Assembly (NCBI GenBank): GCA_902517315.1
Contig: CABYBP010000037.1
Coordinates: 1-5,047 of the forward strand
Direction: 5' to 3'
Length of the DNA: 5,047 bases
Source of the DNA: an uncultured Alphaproteobacteria bacterium
GTDB taxonomy: Bacteria > Pseudomonadota > Alphaproteobacteria > HIMB59 > GCA-002718135
Within the stretch, counting starts at the first letter, position 1, and the number at the start of each line of letters is the position of its first letter. The notes beneath the pieces are model-generated. The model saw only the letters and a program-made list of their open reading frames with translations. It was not told the origin of the DNA and searched no databases. A program made the translations under genes and the position numbers. Shown here piece by piece: positions 1 to 5,047 of the stretch.

Positions 1-1386
1 TTTTATAAAATTAGAAATAAGAATATTCATAATTTTGATTTTTTAAATTTTTCAAATAAACTTGGTGGAAAAATAGGAGTTCGTTTATCAAAAGAATCAA
101 TATTTAATTGGTACAAGATTAATAAAAATAAATTTAATTTTCCATGGACTGAAGATTTATCATCGAAAAGATTAATTAACTTATTATATAATTATGAATA
201 TATAAATTCATCTGCTAAATTAAATGATAAAAAATTATTGGATACAATAATTTCTTTTCACATTAAAAGGATTATATTTGACTTTAATTTAAAACAATTA
301 ACTGAAATTTCGTCATATGACTTAAAGGCTTATCTAATTTCTTCTCTTCTATTAAATAAGATGAACGAAAAAAAATTTGGTTATTTAAAGTTTATTGTTG
401 AGAATCAAATTGACAAAATAGGTATGCATAAAAGCTACAACCTTCTCGAACACTACAAATTTATAAATAATCTTAATGAAATTCAAAACATTCTTCTTTT
501 TTTTAAAATGGATAATGTTAAGCTTTTTCACGATTTAATTTTAAAAATGACTTCCATATTTAATCAGTATTTTCATGACGATGGAACACTGCCTTTGTTT
601 AATGGTAGTAATAACATTTATACCAAAATAATTAACAGCTCTCTTAATAAAGATATTTACTTCAAAAAAAGAAATTTTGAAAATGTCAGTAATGGGATTG
701 CTTTTTATACAGATAAAAATAAAAGAGTTTTTTTTGATGTTGTGCAACCAAATAAAGATAAGGTAAGCTCAAGTCTAAGTGCTGGAACACTTTCAATTGA
801 ACTGAGTGGGTTTGGTGAAAAAATATTTTCAAATTGTGGAGGTTCTGAAATACTCGGTAAAAATCCAGAATACTTAAGATATAGTGCAGCACATTCAACT
901 GTAGTTTTACAAAATACAAATATAAGTGAAATTAAAGAGGGAAATCCTCATATCAAGTTTCCTCAGTCAGTTGCCTTTAGAAAAGAGTTAAATAATCAAA
1001 CTGAAATACTCGAAGGTTCACACAACGGATATTTAAAAAAATTTAATAAAATAATCAAAAGAAAATTAACAATTTTTAAAAACCATAGTAGAATTCTAGG
1101 AGAAGATACTTTTATTTCTTACAAAAATGAAAATACAAGACTAATTTATCATATACGATTTCACCTAGCAGATGAAATGAGTTATAATTTTACAAATAGC
1201 AAAAAAAATATAATTTTGAAAACAAAATTGAATAATATTTGGATTTTTAAGAGTGATATGGAATTAATGATAGAGGATAGTATTATAGTTGATAATAATT
1301 TCACTAAACCTACTAAACAAATTGTAATTAAAGGAATTCTTTCTGATAAAAAAATTGTGAGGCAATGGTCATTAGAAAAAATGTAA
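1..1386 (+). CDS. Heparinase II/III-family protein, 3' part (5' end outside window)
   Basis: The frame is open from base 1 with no stop before TAA at 1384-1386, giving 461 visible residues. The TTG at 238 is internal, because recognisable family sequence lies upstream of it (for example the PWTEDLSSKR stretch near residue 49). Alphaproteobacterial members are usually about 550-600 residues, so roughly the first 100 are missing. The N-terminal half is a helical, alginate-lyase-like region ending near FHDDGTLPLFNGS (about residues 191-203). The C-terminal beta-sandwich domain carries SNCGGSE (about 277-283), the hallmark YSAAHSTVVL (about 294-303) and IRFHLADE (about 386-393). The family covers polysaccharide lyases, but the version next to purH has no established substrate, and the name should not be read as heparin degradation. 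The C-terminus overlaps the next gene by 22 bases, suggesting one transcript and coupled translation. I am confident of the family, not of the reaction. Confidence 0.85.
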   Translation, partial: FYKIRNKNIHNFDFLNFSNKLGGKIGVRLSKESIFNWYKINKNKFNFPWTEDLSSKRLINLLYNYEYINSSAKLNDKKLLDTIISFHIKRIIFDFNLKQLTEISSYDLKAYLISSLLLNKMNEKKFGYLKFIVENQIDKIGMHKSYNLLEHYKFINNLNEIQNILLFFKMDNVKLFHDLILKMTSIFNQYFHDDGTLPLFNGSNNIYTKIINSSLNKDIYFKKRNFENVSNGIAFYTDKNKRVFFDVVQPNKDKVSSSLSAGTLSIELSGFGEKIFSNCGGSEILGKNPEYLRYSAAHSTVVLQNTNISEIKEGNPHIKFPQSVAFRKELNNQTEILEGSHNGYLKKFNKIIKRKLTIFKNHSRILGEDTFISYKNENTRLIYHIRFHLADEMSYNFTNSKKNIILKTKLNNIWIFKSDMELMIEDSIIVDNNFTKPTKQIVIKGILSDKKIVRQWSLEKM

Positions 1387-1967
1387 ACGCTAAAAATGCG
1401 TTAATATCTGTATTTGATAAAAATAAATTAAATTATTTATGTTCTAATTTAGTAAAATATAATTACAATTTTATATCAAGTGGTTCTACAGGCGATACAA
1501 TCCGCTCATTAGGTTTTAAATGTACAGATATTTCAAAAATAACTAAGTTTAAAGAAATGTTTAATGGTAGAGTAAAGACGCTTAATCCTCTTATTTATAG
1601 TTCATTGCTATATATTAGAGATGATGAAAAGCATAAAAAACAATTTAAATCATTAAAAATTCCAAATATAGATATTGCTATTGTAAATTTATATCCATTT
1701 GAAAAGTATTTTAAAAAAAATAAAAAACATGAAACGATTGAGATGATTGACATAGGTGGACCAAGTTTATTAAGGGCTGCAGCGAAAAATTATAAATACA
1801 TAACTCCTTTAATAAGTATTAATGATTATTCAAAACTAATTAGAAATTTAAATAAAAATAATGGTACTACTGATATTGAATTTAGAAGAAAAATGGCTTG
1901 GAAAGTTTTTAAAGAAACTTCTAGGTATGATAAATTAATTTCACAATGGTTTTATAAAGATGCATAA
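1365..1967 (+). CDS. purH: PurH N-terminal half: IMP cyclohydrolase (MGS-like) domain as a separate reading frame
   Basis: This 200-residue frame covers the cyclohydrolase domain of PurH, which closes FAICAR to IMP in the last step of cytosolic purine synthesis. Landmarks are ALISVFDK (12-19), the phosphate-loop-like SSGSTGDT (38-45), GRVKTLNP (68-75), NLYPF (108-112), IDIGGP (128-133) and AAAKNYK (138-144). K71, Y110, D129 and K141 line up with the Lys, Tyr, Asp and Lys known to matter in animal ATIC (K66, Y104, D125, K137), so the active site looks kept. Nearby positions are unusual: the common DGRVKTLHP reads NGRVKTLNP, and the Gly-Gly after it is Ser-Ser. The ATG at 1365 is chosen because the conserved domain begins about ten residues later and the next in-frame ATG (1557) is far inside. 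GAGG sits only two bases before it, so initiation may rely on coupling to the upstream gene. The frame stops with TAA at 1965-1967, just where the linker to the second PurH domain should begin. Confidence 0.85.
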   Translation: MVIRKNVNAKNALISVFDKNKLNYLCSNLVKYNYNFISSGSTGDTIRSLGFKCTDISKITKFKEMFNGRVKTLNPLIYSSLLYIRDDEKHKKQFKSLKIPNIDIAIVNLYPFEKYFKKNKKHETIEMIDIGGPSLLRAAAKNYKYITPLISINDYSKLIRNLNKNNGTTDIEFRRKMAWKVFKETSRYDKLISQWFYKDA

Positions 1968-2871
1968 TAAAAAAAAGGTACTTAGGTATGGCGAGAATCC
2001 AAATCAAAAAGCTTTTCTTGTTGAATATAATAATAAATCAATTTTTAAATTTCAAATAAGTGGTAAAAAAATTAGCTATAACAATATTATTGATATTGAT
2101 AGTGGTTTAAAGTGCCTAAATGAATTTAAAGACCCAACATCGGTTATAGTGAAACATACAAATCCATGCGGTGTAGCATCCGCTGAAAATATTAATCAAG
2201 CTTTTAAAAGATGTTATGAATGTGACCCAAAAAGTGCATTTGGAGGTATAATTTTTCTAAATAGAAAGGTTGATTTGTTTCTGGCTAAAACCATTTTTAA
2301 AAATTTTTTCGAAATGATTGTTGCAACAGGATTTGATAAGGAAGCTCTAAGTTTATTAAAAAGAAAAAAGAATTTAATTTTATTAAGAACTCCTACAATC
2401 AAAAGAAAGACTTTAGAATCAAGATCTACTATGTTTGGTGAAATTTATCAAACAAAAGATATGGTTCCAATAAATAAAAGTTTTATTAAACTAACTTCTA
2501 ATAAAAAAGCCTCAGTTAAGTTGATAAATGACTTAATTTTTTCTTTGAAAGTAGTTAAGCATTTAAAATCTAATGCTGTTGTTTTATCAAAAGATAAAAA
2601 AACGCTAGGGTTAGGTCATGGTCAGACAAACAGAATTGATGCTTTAAAGGTTGCTATAACAAATCGAAATATAAATTTTGGAAAAAAAAATGTTGTTTGT
2701 GCATCCGATGGTTTTTTCCCATTTACTGATGGCATAAAACTATTAATAAAAAATAAATGTAATGTTGTTGCCCAACCTAGTGGTTCGATTAATGATAATA
2801 ATATTATCTCATTTGCAAATTTACACAAAATTTCATTATATTTTATTAAACATAGATTATTTAAACATTGA
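1960..2871 (+). CDS. purH: PurH C-terminal half: AICAR transformylase domain as a separate reading frame
   Basis: This 303-residue frame is a full-length AICAR formyltransferase domain, which moves a formyl group from 10-formyl-tetrahydrofolate to AICAR to make FAICAR, the substrate of the cyclohydrolase encoded just upstream. Landmarks are LRYGENPNQ (8-16), ISYNNIIDID (38-47), VIVKHTNPCG (62-71) with the catalytic Lys-His pair at 65-66, DPKSAFGGI (89-97), KSNAVVL (203-209) with the active-site Asn at 205, GHGQTNR (219-225), ASDGFFPF and the canonical C-terminus RLFKH. Departures from the usual bacterial consensus are VATGFDKEAL (usually an IIAP-type sequence) and QPSGSIND (usually QPGGSxRD). 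The ATG at 1960 lies inside the end of the previous frame (ATGCATAA overlap). No clear Shine-Dalgarno precedes it, so a separate protein would probably need termination-reinitiation. This frame has a stop at 1936-1938 and so cannot start much further upstream. If the split is an artefact, this is the C-terminal part of one PurH of about 501 residues. Confidence 0.9.
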   Translation: MHNKKKVLRYGENPNQKAFLVEYNNKSIFKFQISGKKISYNNIIDIDSGLKCLNEFKDPTSVIVKHTNPCGVASAENINQAFKRCYECDPKSAFGGIIFLNRKVDLFLAKTIFKNFFEMIVATGFDKEALSLLKRKKNLILLRTPTIKRKTLESRSTMFGEIYQTKDMVPINKSFIKLTSNKKASVKLINDLIFSLKVVKHLKSNAVVLSKDKKTLGLGHGQTNRIDALKVAITNRNINFGKKNVVCASDGFFPFTDGIKLLIKNKCNVVAQPSGSINDNNIISFANLHKISLYFIKHRLFKH

Positions 2872-3038
2872 ACAATAAAAATAAAATACCCCAATATTTA
2901 GAAACGATATTAAAACAACATCCCAATATTGCTTCAGGCAGAAAAAATTTTCACAAGCATCATTTACGAATTATGAATACAATAAAATTTGTAAAGGAAT
3001 ATTTAAAAAATATAAAATCATTTAAAAAGCTAAAATGA
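2868..3038 (+). CDS. Possible small basic protein of unknown function
   Basis: An open frame of 56 codons starts with TTG at 2868, overlapping the TGA of the preceding gene (2869-2871), and ends with TGA at 3036-3038. The product would begin MNNKNKIPQYLETILKQHPN and continue with a His/Lys/Arg-rich middle (GRKNFHKHHLR) and a Lys-rich, probably helical tail ending KKLK. It is strongly basic with no membrane segment or signal peptide. In DNA this AT-rich a run of 56 sense codons is uncommon by chance, and the start-stop overlap fits translational coupling to purH. Against it are the rare start codon, the lack of a Shine-Dalgarno and no family that I recognise. An ATG at 2973 would leave only a 21-residue tail. 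It could be a nucleic-acid-binding or ribosome-associated small protein, but that is only a guess from charge. Confidence 0.4.
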   Translation: MNNKNKIPQYLETILKQHPNIASGRKNFHKHHLRIMNTIKFVKEYLKNIKSFKKLK

Positions 3039-3096
3039 ATAAATAATGATATTATGATCTATTTACTGCAAAGATTATTTAATATAAACAGTTATC

Positions 3097-3699
3097 ATGA
3101 GTAAGCCAAATCTAGTTTTTCCTACGCCTGTTTGGACACAACAATTAGCAAATTACAAAAAAATAAATGAAGATATGTATAATTACATTAAATCTGAACA
3201 GAAAGAAGATCAAAAGGGAATTAATAAAAGTAATATAAAAGGTTGGCATTCTAATGATTTTAATCTTGATAATTTAGAGGTTCAGAATTTTATAAAATTT
3301 ATACTTCCAAGTCTTGAACAAGTAATGACAGATATGAGATGGGAAAAACAAAAGCAGATAGTAAAAATAAATAACATGTGGGCAATAATCAATATAGGTG
3401 GATCAGCAAATCATAGACATCAGCATGGGAACAGTACAATTAGTGGTGCATACTATGTAAGAGCACCAAAAAACTGCGGTGATATAGTTTTTTATGACCC
3501 TAGGCCTGCACCAGTTTATTCTCACCCAAATGTAGAAAGTCCAAATATATTGAATGCACAAGTTAATAGTATTAGCCCCAAAGAAGGTGGTTTGGTTTTA
3601 TTTCCAAGCTATCTTGATCATTCAGTTAATGAAAATTTAAGCAATAGTGAAAGAATAGTGATAAGCTTTAATATTAGAATAAATATAAAGTCTAATTAA
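3097..3699 (+). CDS. Putative 2-oxoglutarate/Fe(II)-dependent oxygenase (2OG-FeII_Oxy_5 / TIGR02466-like)
   Basis: The 200-residue protein matches a family of small putative 2-oxoglutarate/iron(II) oxygenases common in marine bacteria and their phages. It opens with the typical LVFPTPVW (6-13). The double-stranded beta-helix core contains MWAIINIGG (94-102), NHRHQHGNS (105-113), SGAYYVRAP (116-124), IVFYDPRP (130-137) and GLVLFPSYLDHSV (165-177), ending in ERIVISFNI (185-193). H108 and H110 plus H175 are the likely iron ligands, and R186 would hold the 2-oxoglutarate carboxylate. Such enzymes usually hydroxylate a substrate while turning 2-oxoglutarate into succinate and CO2; the substrate here is unknown. 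Length is normal for the family and there is no signal peptide, so it is probably cytoplasmic. The gap before it (3039-3096) holds TAATAT at 3080-3085 as a possible -10, without a good -35 and without a Shine-Dalgarno. Its end overlaps the convergent gene by 8 bases, with no terminator between them. Confidence 0.85.
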   Translation: MSKPNLVFPTPVWTQQLANYKKINEDMYNYIKSEQKEDQKGINKSNIKGWHSNDFNLDNLEVQNFIKFILPSLEQVMTDMRWEKQKQIVKINNMWAIINIGGSANHRHQHGNSTISGAYYVRAPKNCGDIVFYDPRPAPVYSHPNVESPNILNAQVNSISPKEGGLVLFPSYLDHSVNENLSNSERIVISFNIRINIKSN

Positions 3700-4372
3700 A
3701 TTTAGTCCAATTTGAAAAAGCTGGCATTAAATGTTCAAAACCCTTACTGTTCTTCAACATAATAGTAATATCACCTGAAATTGAAATCCTGACTTGGCCA
3801 GATTTGTTAGGCATAGTTGCATGAGGTGTTTTTGAAGGAAAAATAATTATTGAATCTTGTTCTAGATCAAAAATAGATCTATCGGAATTATAAGCATTTG
3901 GTTTGTTGATTAAAGATTTTTCTAGTTTACTGTTTGTAAAAATATTTTTCGCAACTTCATTTTGTAATTCATTAGATCTAAAAATTATACCCCCTGAGTC
4001 TTTTGGTTTTAGTAAGTAATACGCAAAACTGATGTTTGATTGAGAGTGAGTGTGAAAATTAATATTTTGTTCATTTTTTGTATAAGTTGCCCAAGATCTT
4101 TGATAATATATGTCTAGTAAATTCGTGTTTATTTCCAATAGTTGTAAATACTTTATTATTGATGCAGAAATTTTATTCGCTAAATTTTTGAATAATTTAT
4201 TTTCAAATAAAAACTCATAACCTTTTGTATCTCCAGTCCATGCATAAGGAGATTGATTACTATGAACTGATTGCATTTTAGTTATTTCATTGATTAACAA
4301 ATCTCTTTGTTTTTCATCAATATTAATATTATCTTGAGCAACTGTTAAGGGAAATAAATTTAATTCTTTCAT
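3692..4372 (-). CDS. Second putative 2-oxoglutarate/Fe(II)-dependent oxygenase, divergent relative of its convergent neighbour
   Basis: The 226-residue protein has the same architecture as the plus-strand oxygenase beside it but is clearly different in sequence. It starts ELNLFPLTV (3-11), has an N-terminal helical part with an aromatic YAWTGDTKGYEF stretch (43-54), then SWATYTK (93-99), NFHTHSQSNISFAYYLLKP (105-123), GGIIFRS (127-133), SIIIFPSKTPHATMPN (174-189) and VRISISGDI (194-202). H107, H109 and H184 are the expected iron ligands and R195 the 2-oxoglutarate-binding Arg, so the catalytic set appears complete. An insertion of about 30 residues (roughly 134-166) between the core strands and a C-terminal extension of about 20 residues after the last core strand (KGFEHLMPAFSNWTKFN) set it apart. 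The substrate is unknown. The start is the ATG at 4372, where the family's FP motif follows immediately; no Shine-Dalgarno is visible. The TAG stop lies inside the end of the opposing gene. I am sure of the fold family, less so of oxygenase activity. Confidence 0.8.
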   Translation of the reverse strand: MKELNLFPLTVAQDNINIDEKQRDLLINEITKMQSVHSNQSPYAWTGDTKGYEFLFENKLFKNLANKISASIIKYLQLLEINTNLLDIYYQRSWATYTKNEQNINFHTHSQSNISFAYYLLKPKDSGGIIFRSNELQNEVAKNIFTNSKLEKSLINKPNAYNSDRSIFDLEQDSIIIFPSKTPHATMPNKSGQVRISISGDITIMLKNSKGFEHLMPAFSNWTKFN

Positions 4373-4380
4373 AATTTTAC

Positions 4381-4402
4381 ATTATCATCAAGAGTAATGA
4401 TA
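4381..4402 (-). promoter_or_regulatory. Possible promoter -10 element and small dyad upstream of the minus-strand oxygenase
   Basis: Read on the minus strand, GATAAT (4386-4381) is one base from the consensus -10 and lies 8 bases before the ATG at 4372, so the transcript would be nearly leaderless. The matching -35 region (about GTTTCA, 16 bases upstream) is poor. A 6-base inverted repeat, TATCAT at 4383-4388 and ATGATA at 4397-4402 with an 8-base spacer, overlaps the -10 and could be an operator, but such short AT-rich dyads are frequent by chance here. Weak support. Confidence 0.2.
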
Positions 4403-4421
4403 TGAAACAGAAATAAAATTG

Positions 4422-4437
4422 AACTAAAAAATTAGTT
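4422..4437 (-). terminator. Possible weak AT-rich hairpin terminator after the glycosyltransferase gene
   Basis: Directly after the TAA stop of the minus-strand transferase gene (4440-4438) the minus strand reads AACTAA-TTTT-TTAGTT, a perfect 6-base stem with a 4-base loop, followed by CAATTTTATTT. The position and the T-rich tail fit an intrinsic terminator. The stem has only one G-C pair, so its stability is low and it may be chance in such AT-rich DNA. Confidence 0.3.
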
Positions 4438-5047
4438 TTATTGATATTTTTTTATCTCCTCTAAAAAATCAAGTAATCCAATTTTATTGTCTTGCAGTTT
4501 ATTAATAATCATTTTTCCATGAATACCAACGAAATGAAAAAAATTTGGATTTGTTATTTTTTTGGAGTTAGGAAGAAATGGAGAATAATTCCACTCACAA
4601 CCTAATTCATTAAATAAATTTTTATTTTCTAATATAAACTCGTTTAATAACATATTATCAGAATTTTTACCTTTTGGTCTAATTTTGTTTTTCAACCTTT
4701 GTAGCATATACTTGGATAGCTTTTTTGCCATAGAATTGTCACAAAAGGTTACACCGGAATTATAATAACCATGACTTTCATCTAAAAAATTATTTTTTCT
4801 AAATATTGTTGATGAATTGCCTTCAGGTTCTCTTACATTCATTAAACCTCTTACTAATGGCAGTTTTTCTGACTCTGGGTAAATATAAACATCATTATCA
4901 ATATAAATTGTATATTCATAATCATTGTCAAAATGAAAATATCTTTCAAAAGAAAAGTGTTTATTTTTTGTTTCAAGAAAATCAAAATTTCCATATTTTT
5001 TTTGGTATTTACTTTCTTTAATTAGCAAATAGTCATAATTATTATTT
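4438..5047 (-). CDS. Probable glycosyltransferase, GT8-like (5' end outside window)
   Basis: The minus-strand frame is open to the right edge. The TTG at 5028 is not taken as the start, because the frame continues upstream without a stop (reading NNNYDY just before it) and a transferase of this kind should have more sequence N-terminal to its metal-binding motif. About 203 residues are visible. Counting from the codon at 5028, YTIYIDNDVYI (39-49) holds a DxD motif (D44, D46) for a metal-bound nucleotide sugar, YYNSGVTF (88-95) matches the YFNAGV-type motif, NSDNMLLN (122-129) the DQDxLN-type motif, and HFVGIHGK (165-172) the HYxGxxKPW-type C-terminal motif. This order is that of family 8 transferases, which move a sugar from a UDP-sugar to a glycan or lipid acceptor. 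The donor and acceptor cannot be read from the sequence. No membrane segment is visible, so a cytoplasmic role in lipopolysaccharide, capsule or other glycan assembly is most likely. It lies 65 bases upstream of the co-directional oxygenase. Confidence 0.7.
   Translation of the reverse strand, partial: NNNYDYLLIKESKYQKKYGNFDFLETKNKHFSFERYFHFDNDYEYTIYIDNDVYIYPESEKLPLVRGLMNVREPEGNSSTIFRKNNFLDESHGYYNSGVTFCDNSMAKKLSKYMLQRLKNKIRPKGKNSDNMLLNEFILENKNLFNELGCEWNYSPFLPNSKKITNPNFFHFVGIHGKMIINKLQDNKIGLLDFLEEIKKYQ

Noticed and set aside
238..240. TTG as the start of the heparinase-like gene
   Set aside because: The frame is open back to base 1 and the upstream codons carry family-like sequence, so this is an internal Leu codon.
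541..919. Reverse-strand open frames opposite the heparinase-like gene
   Set aside because: They mirror a well-supported coding frame, have Phe/Ile/Leu-rich composition from reversed Lys/Asn codons, and show no recognisable domain.
1969..1976. Run of eight A as a programmed ribosomal frameshift site joining the two purH halves
   Set aside because: The run lies after the TAA (1965-1967) of the first frame, so a ribosome in that frame stops before reaching it. The shift needed is +1, not the -1 typical of A-rich slippery sites.
2214..2894. Reverse-strand open frames opposite the transformylase domain
   Set aside because: They are antisense shadows of a conserved enzyme sequence with no motif of their own.
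2890..2930. Repeated CCCAATATT at 2890 and 2922
   Set aside because: Only two 9-base copies in AT-rich DNA, both inside the small reading frame as in-frame or shifted codons; not enough for a repeat array or binding-site pair.
4806..5021. Plus-strand open frame opposite the glycosyltransferase
   Set aside because: It runs antisense over the DxD-containing region and its product is low-complexity and unrecognisable.
5026..5028. TTG as the start of the glycosyltransferase gene
   Set aside because: No stop occurs between it and the right edge, and more N-terminal sequence is expected before the DxD motif; the gene is cut by the window.

Overview
The window is very AT-rich and densely packed. 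Genes overlap by a few bases, Shine-Dalgarno sequences are weak or absent, and coding is heavy in Lys, Asn and Ile. A heparinase II/III-family gene followed directly by purH is a familiar alphaproteobacterial order. Together with the low GC this suggests a streamlined marine alphaproteobacterium of the SAR11 (Pelagibacterales) type. That assignment is an inference from base composition and gene order; no rRNA or marker gene is present to confirm it.

Bases 1-3038 (+ strand) form a tight gene string. It opens with the 3' part of a heparinase II/III-like gene (1-1386, cut by the left edge). Next come two reading frames that together make up PurH: an IMP cyclohydrolase domain (1365-1967) and an AICAR transformylase domain (1960-2871). 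They overlap by 8 bases in different frames, exactly at the linker between the two domains. PurH catalyses the last two steps of de novo IMP synthesis and is normally one polypeptide of a little over 500 residues, so this is either a true gene fission or a one-base frameshift (natural or from assembly). A small basic reading frame (2868-3038, TTG start overlapping the purH stop) may follow.

Bases 3039-5047 are accessory in character. Two different members of the same putative 2-oxoglutarate/Fe(II) oxygenase family lie tail to tail (3097-3699 on +, 3692-4372 on -) with stop codons overlapping by 8 bases. To their right is a minus-strand gene (4438-5047, cut by the right edge) with the motif set of a family 8-like glycosyltransferase, followed by a weak AT-rich hairpin. 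The oxygenases and the transferase could act on a common surface or secreted product, but nothing in the sequence proves this.

No tRNA, rRNA, CRISPR array, insertion sequence or phage integration site was seen. No gene-free stretch exceeds 300 bases. The longest gap, 2872-3096, is mostly taken up by the small reading frame; its last 58 bases (3039-3096) hold only a possible weak promoter.
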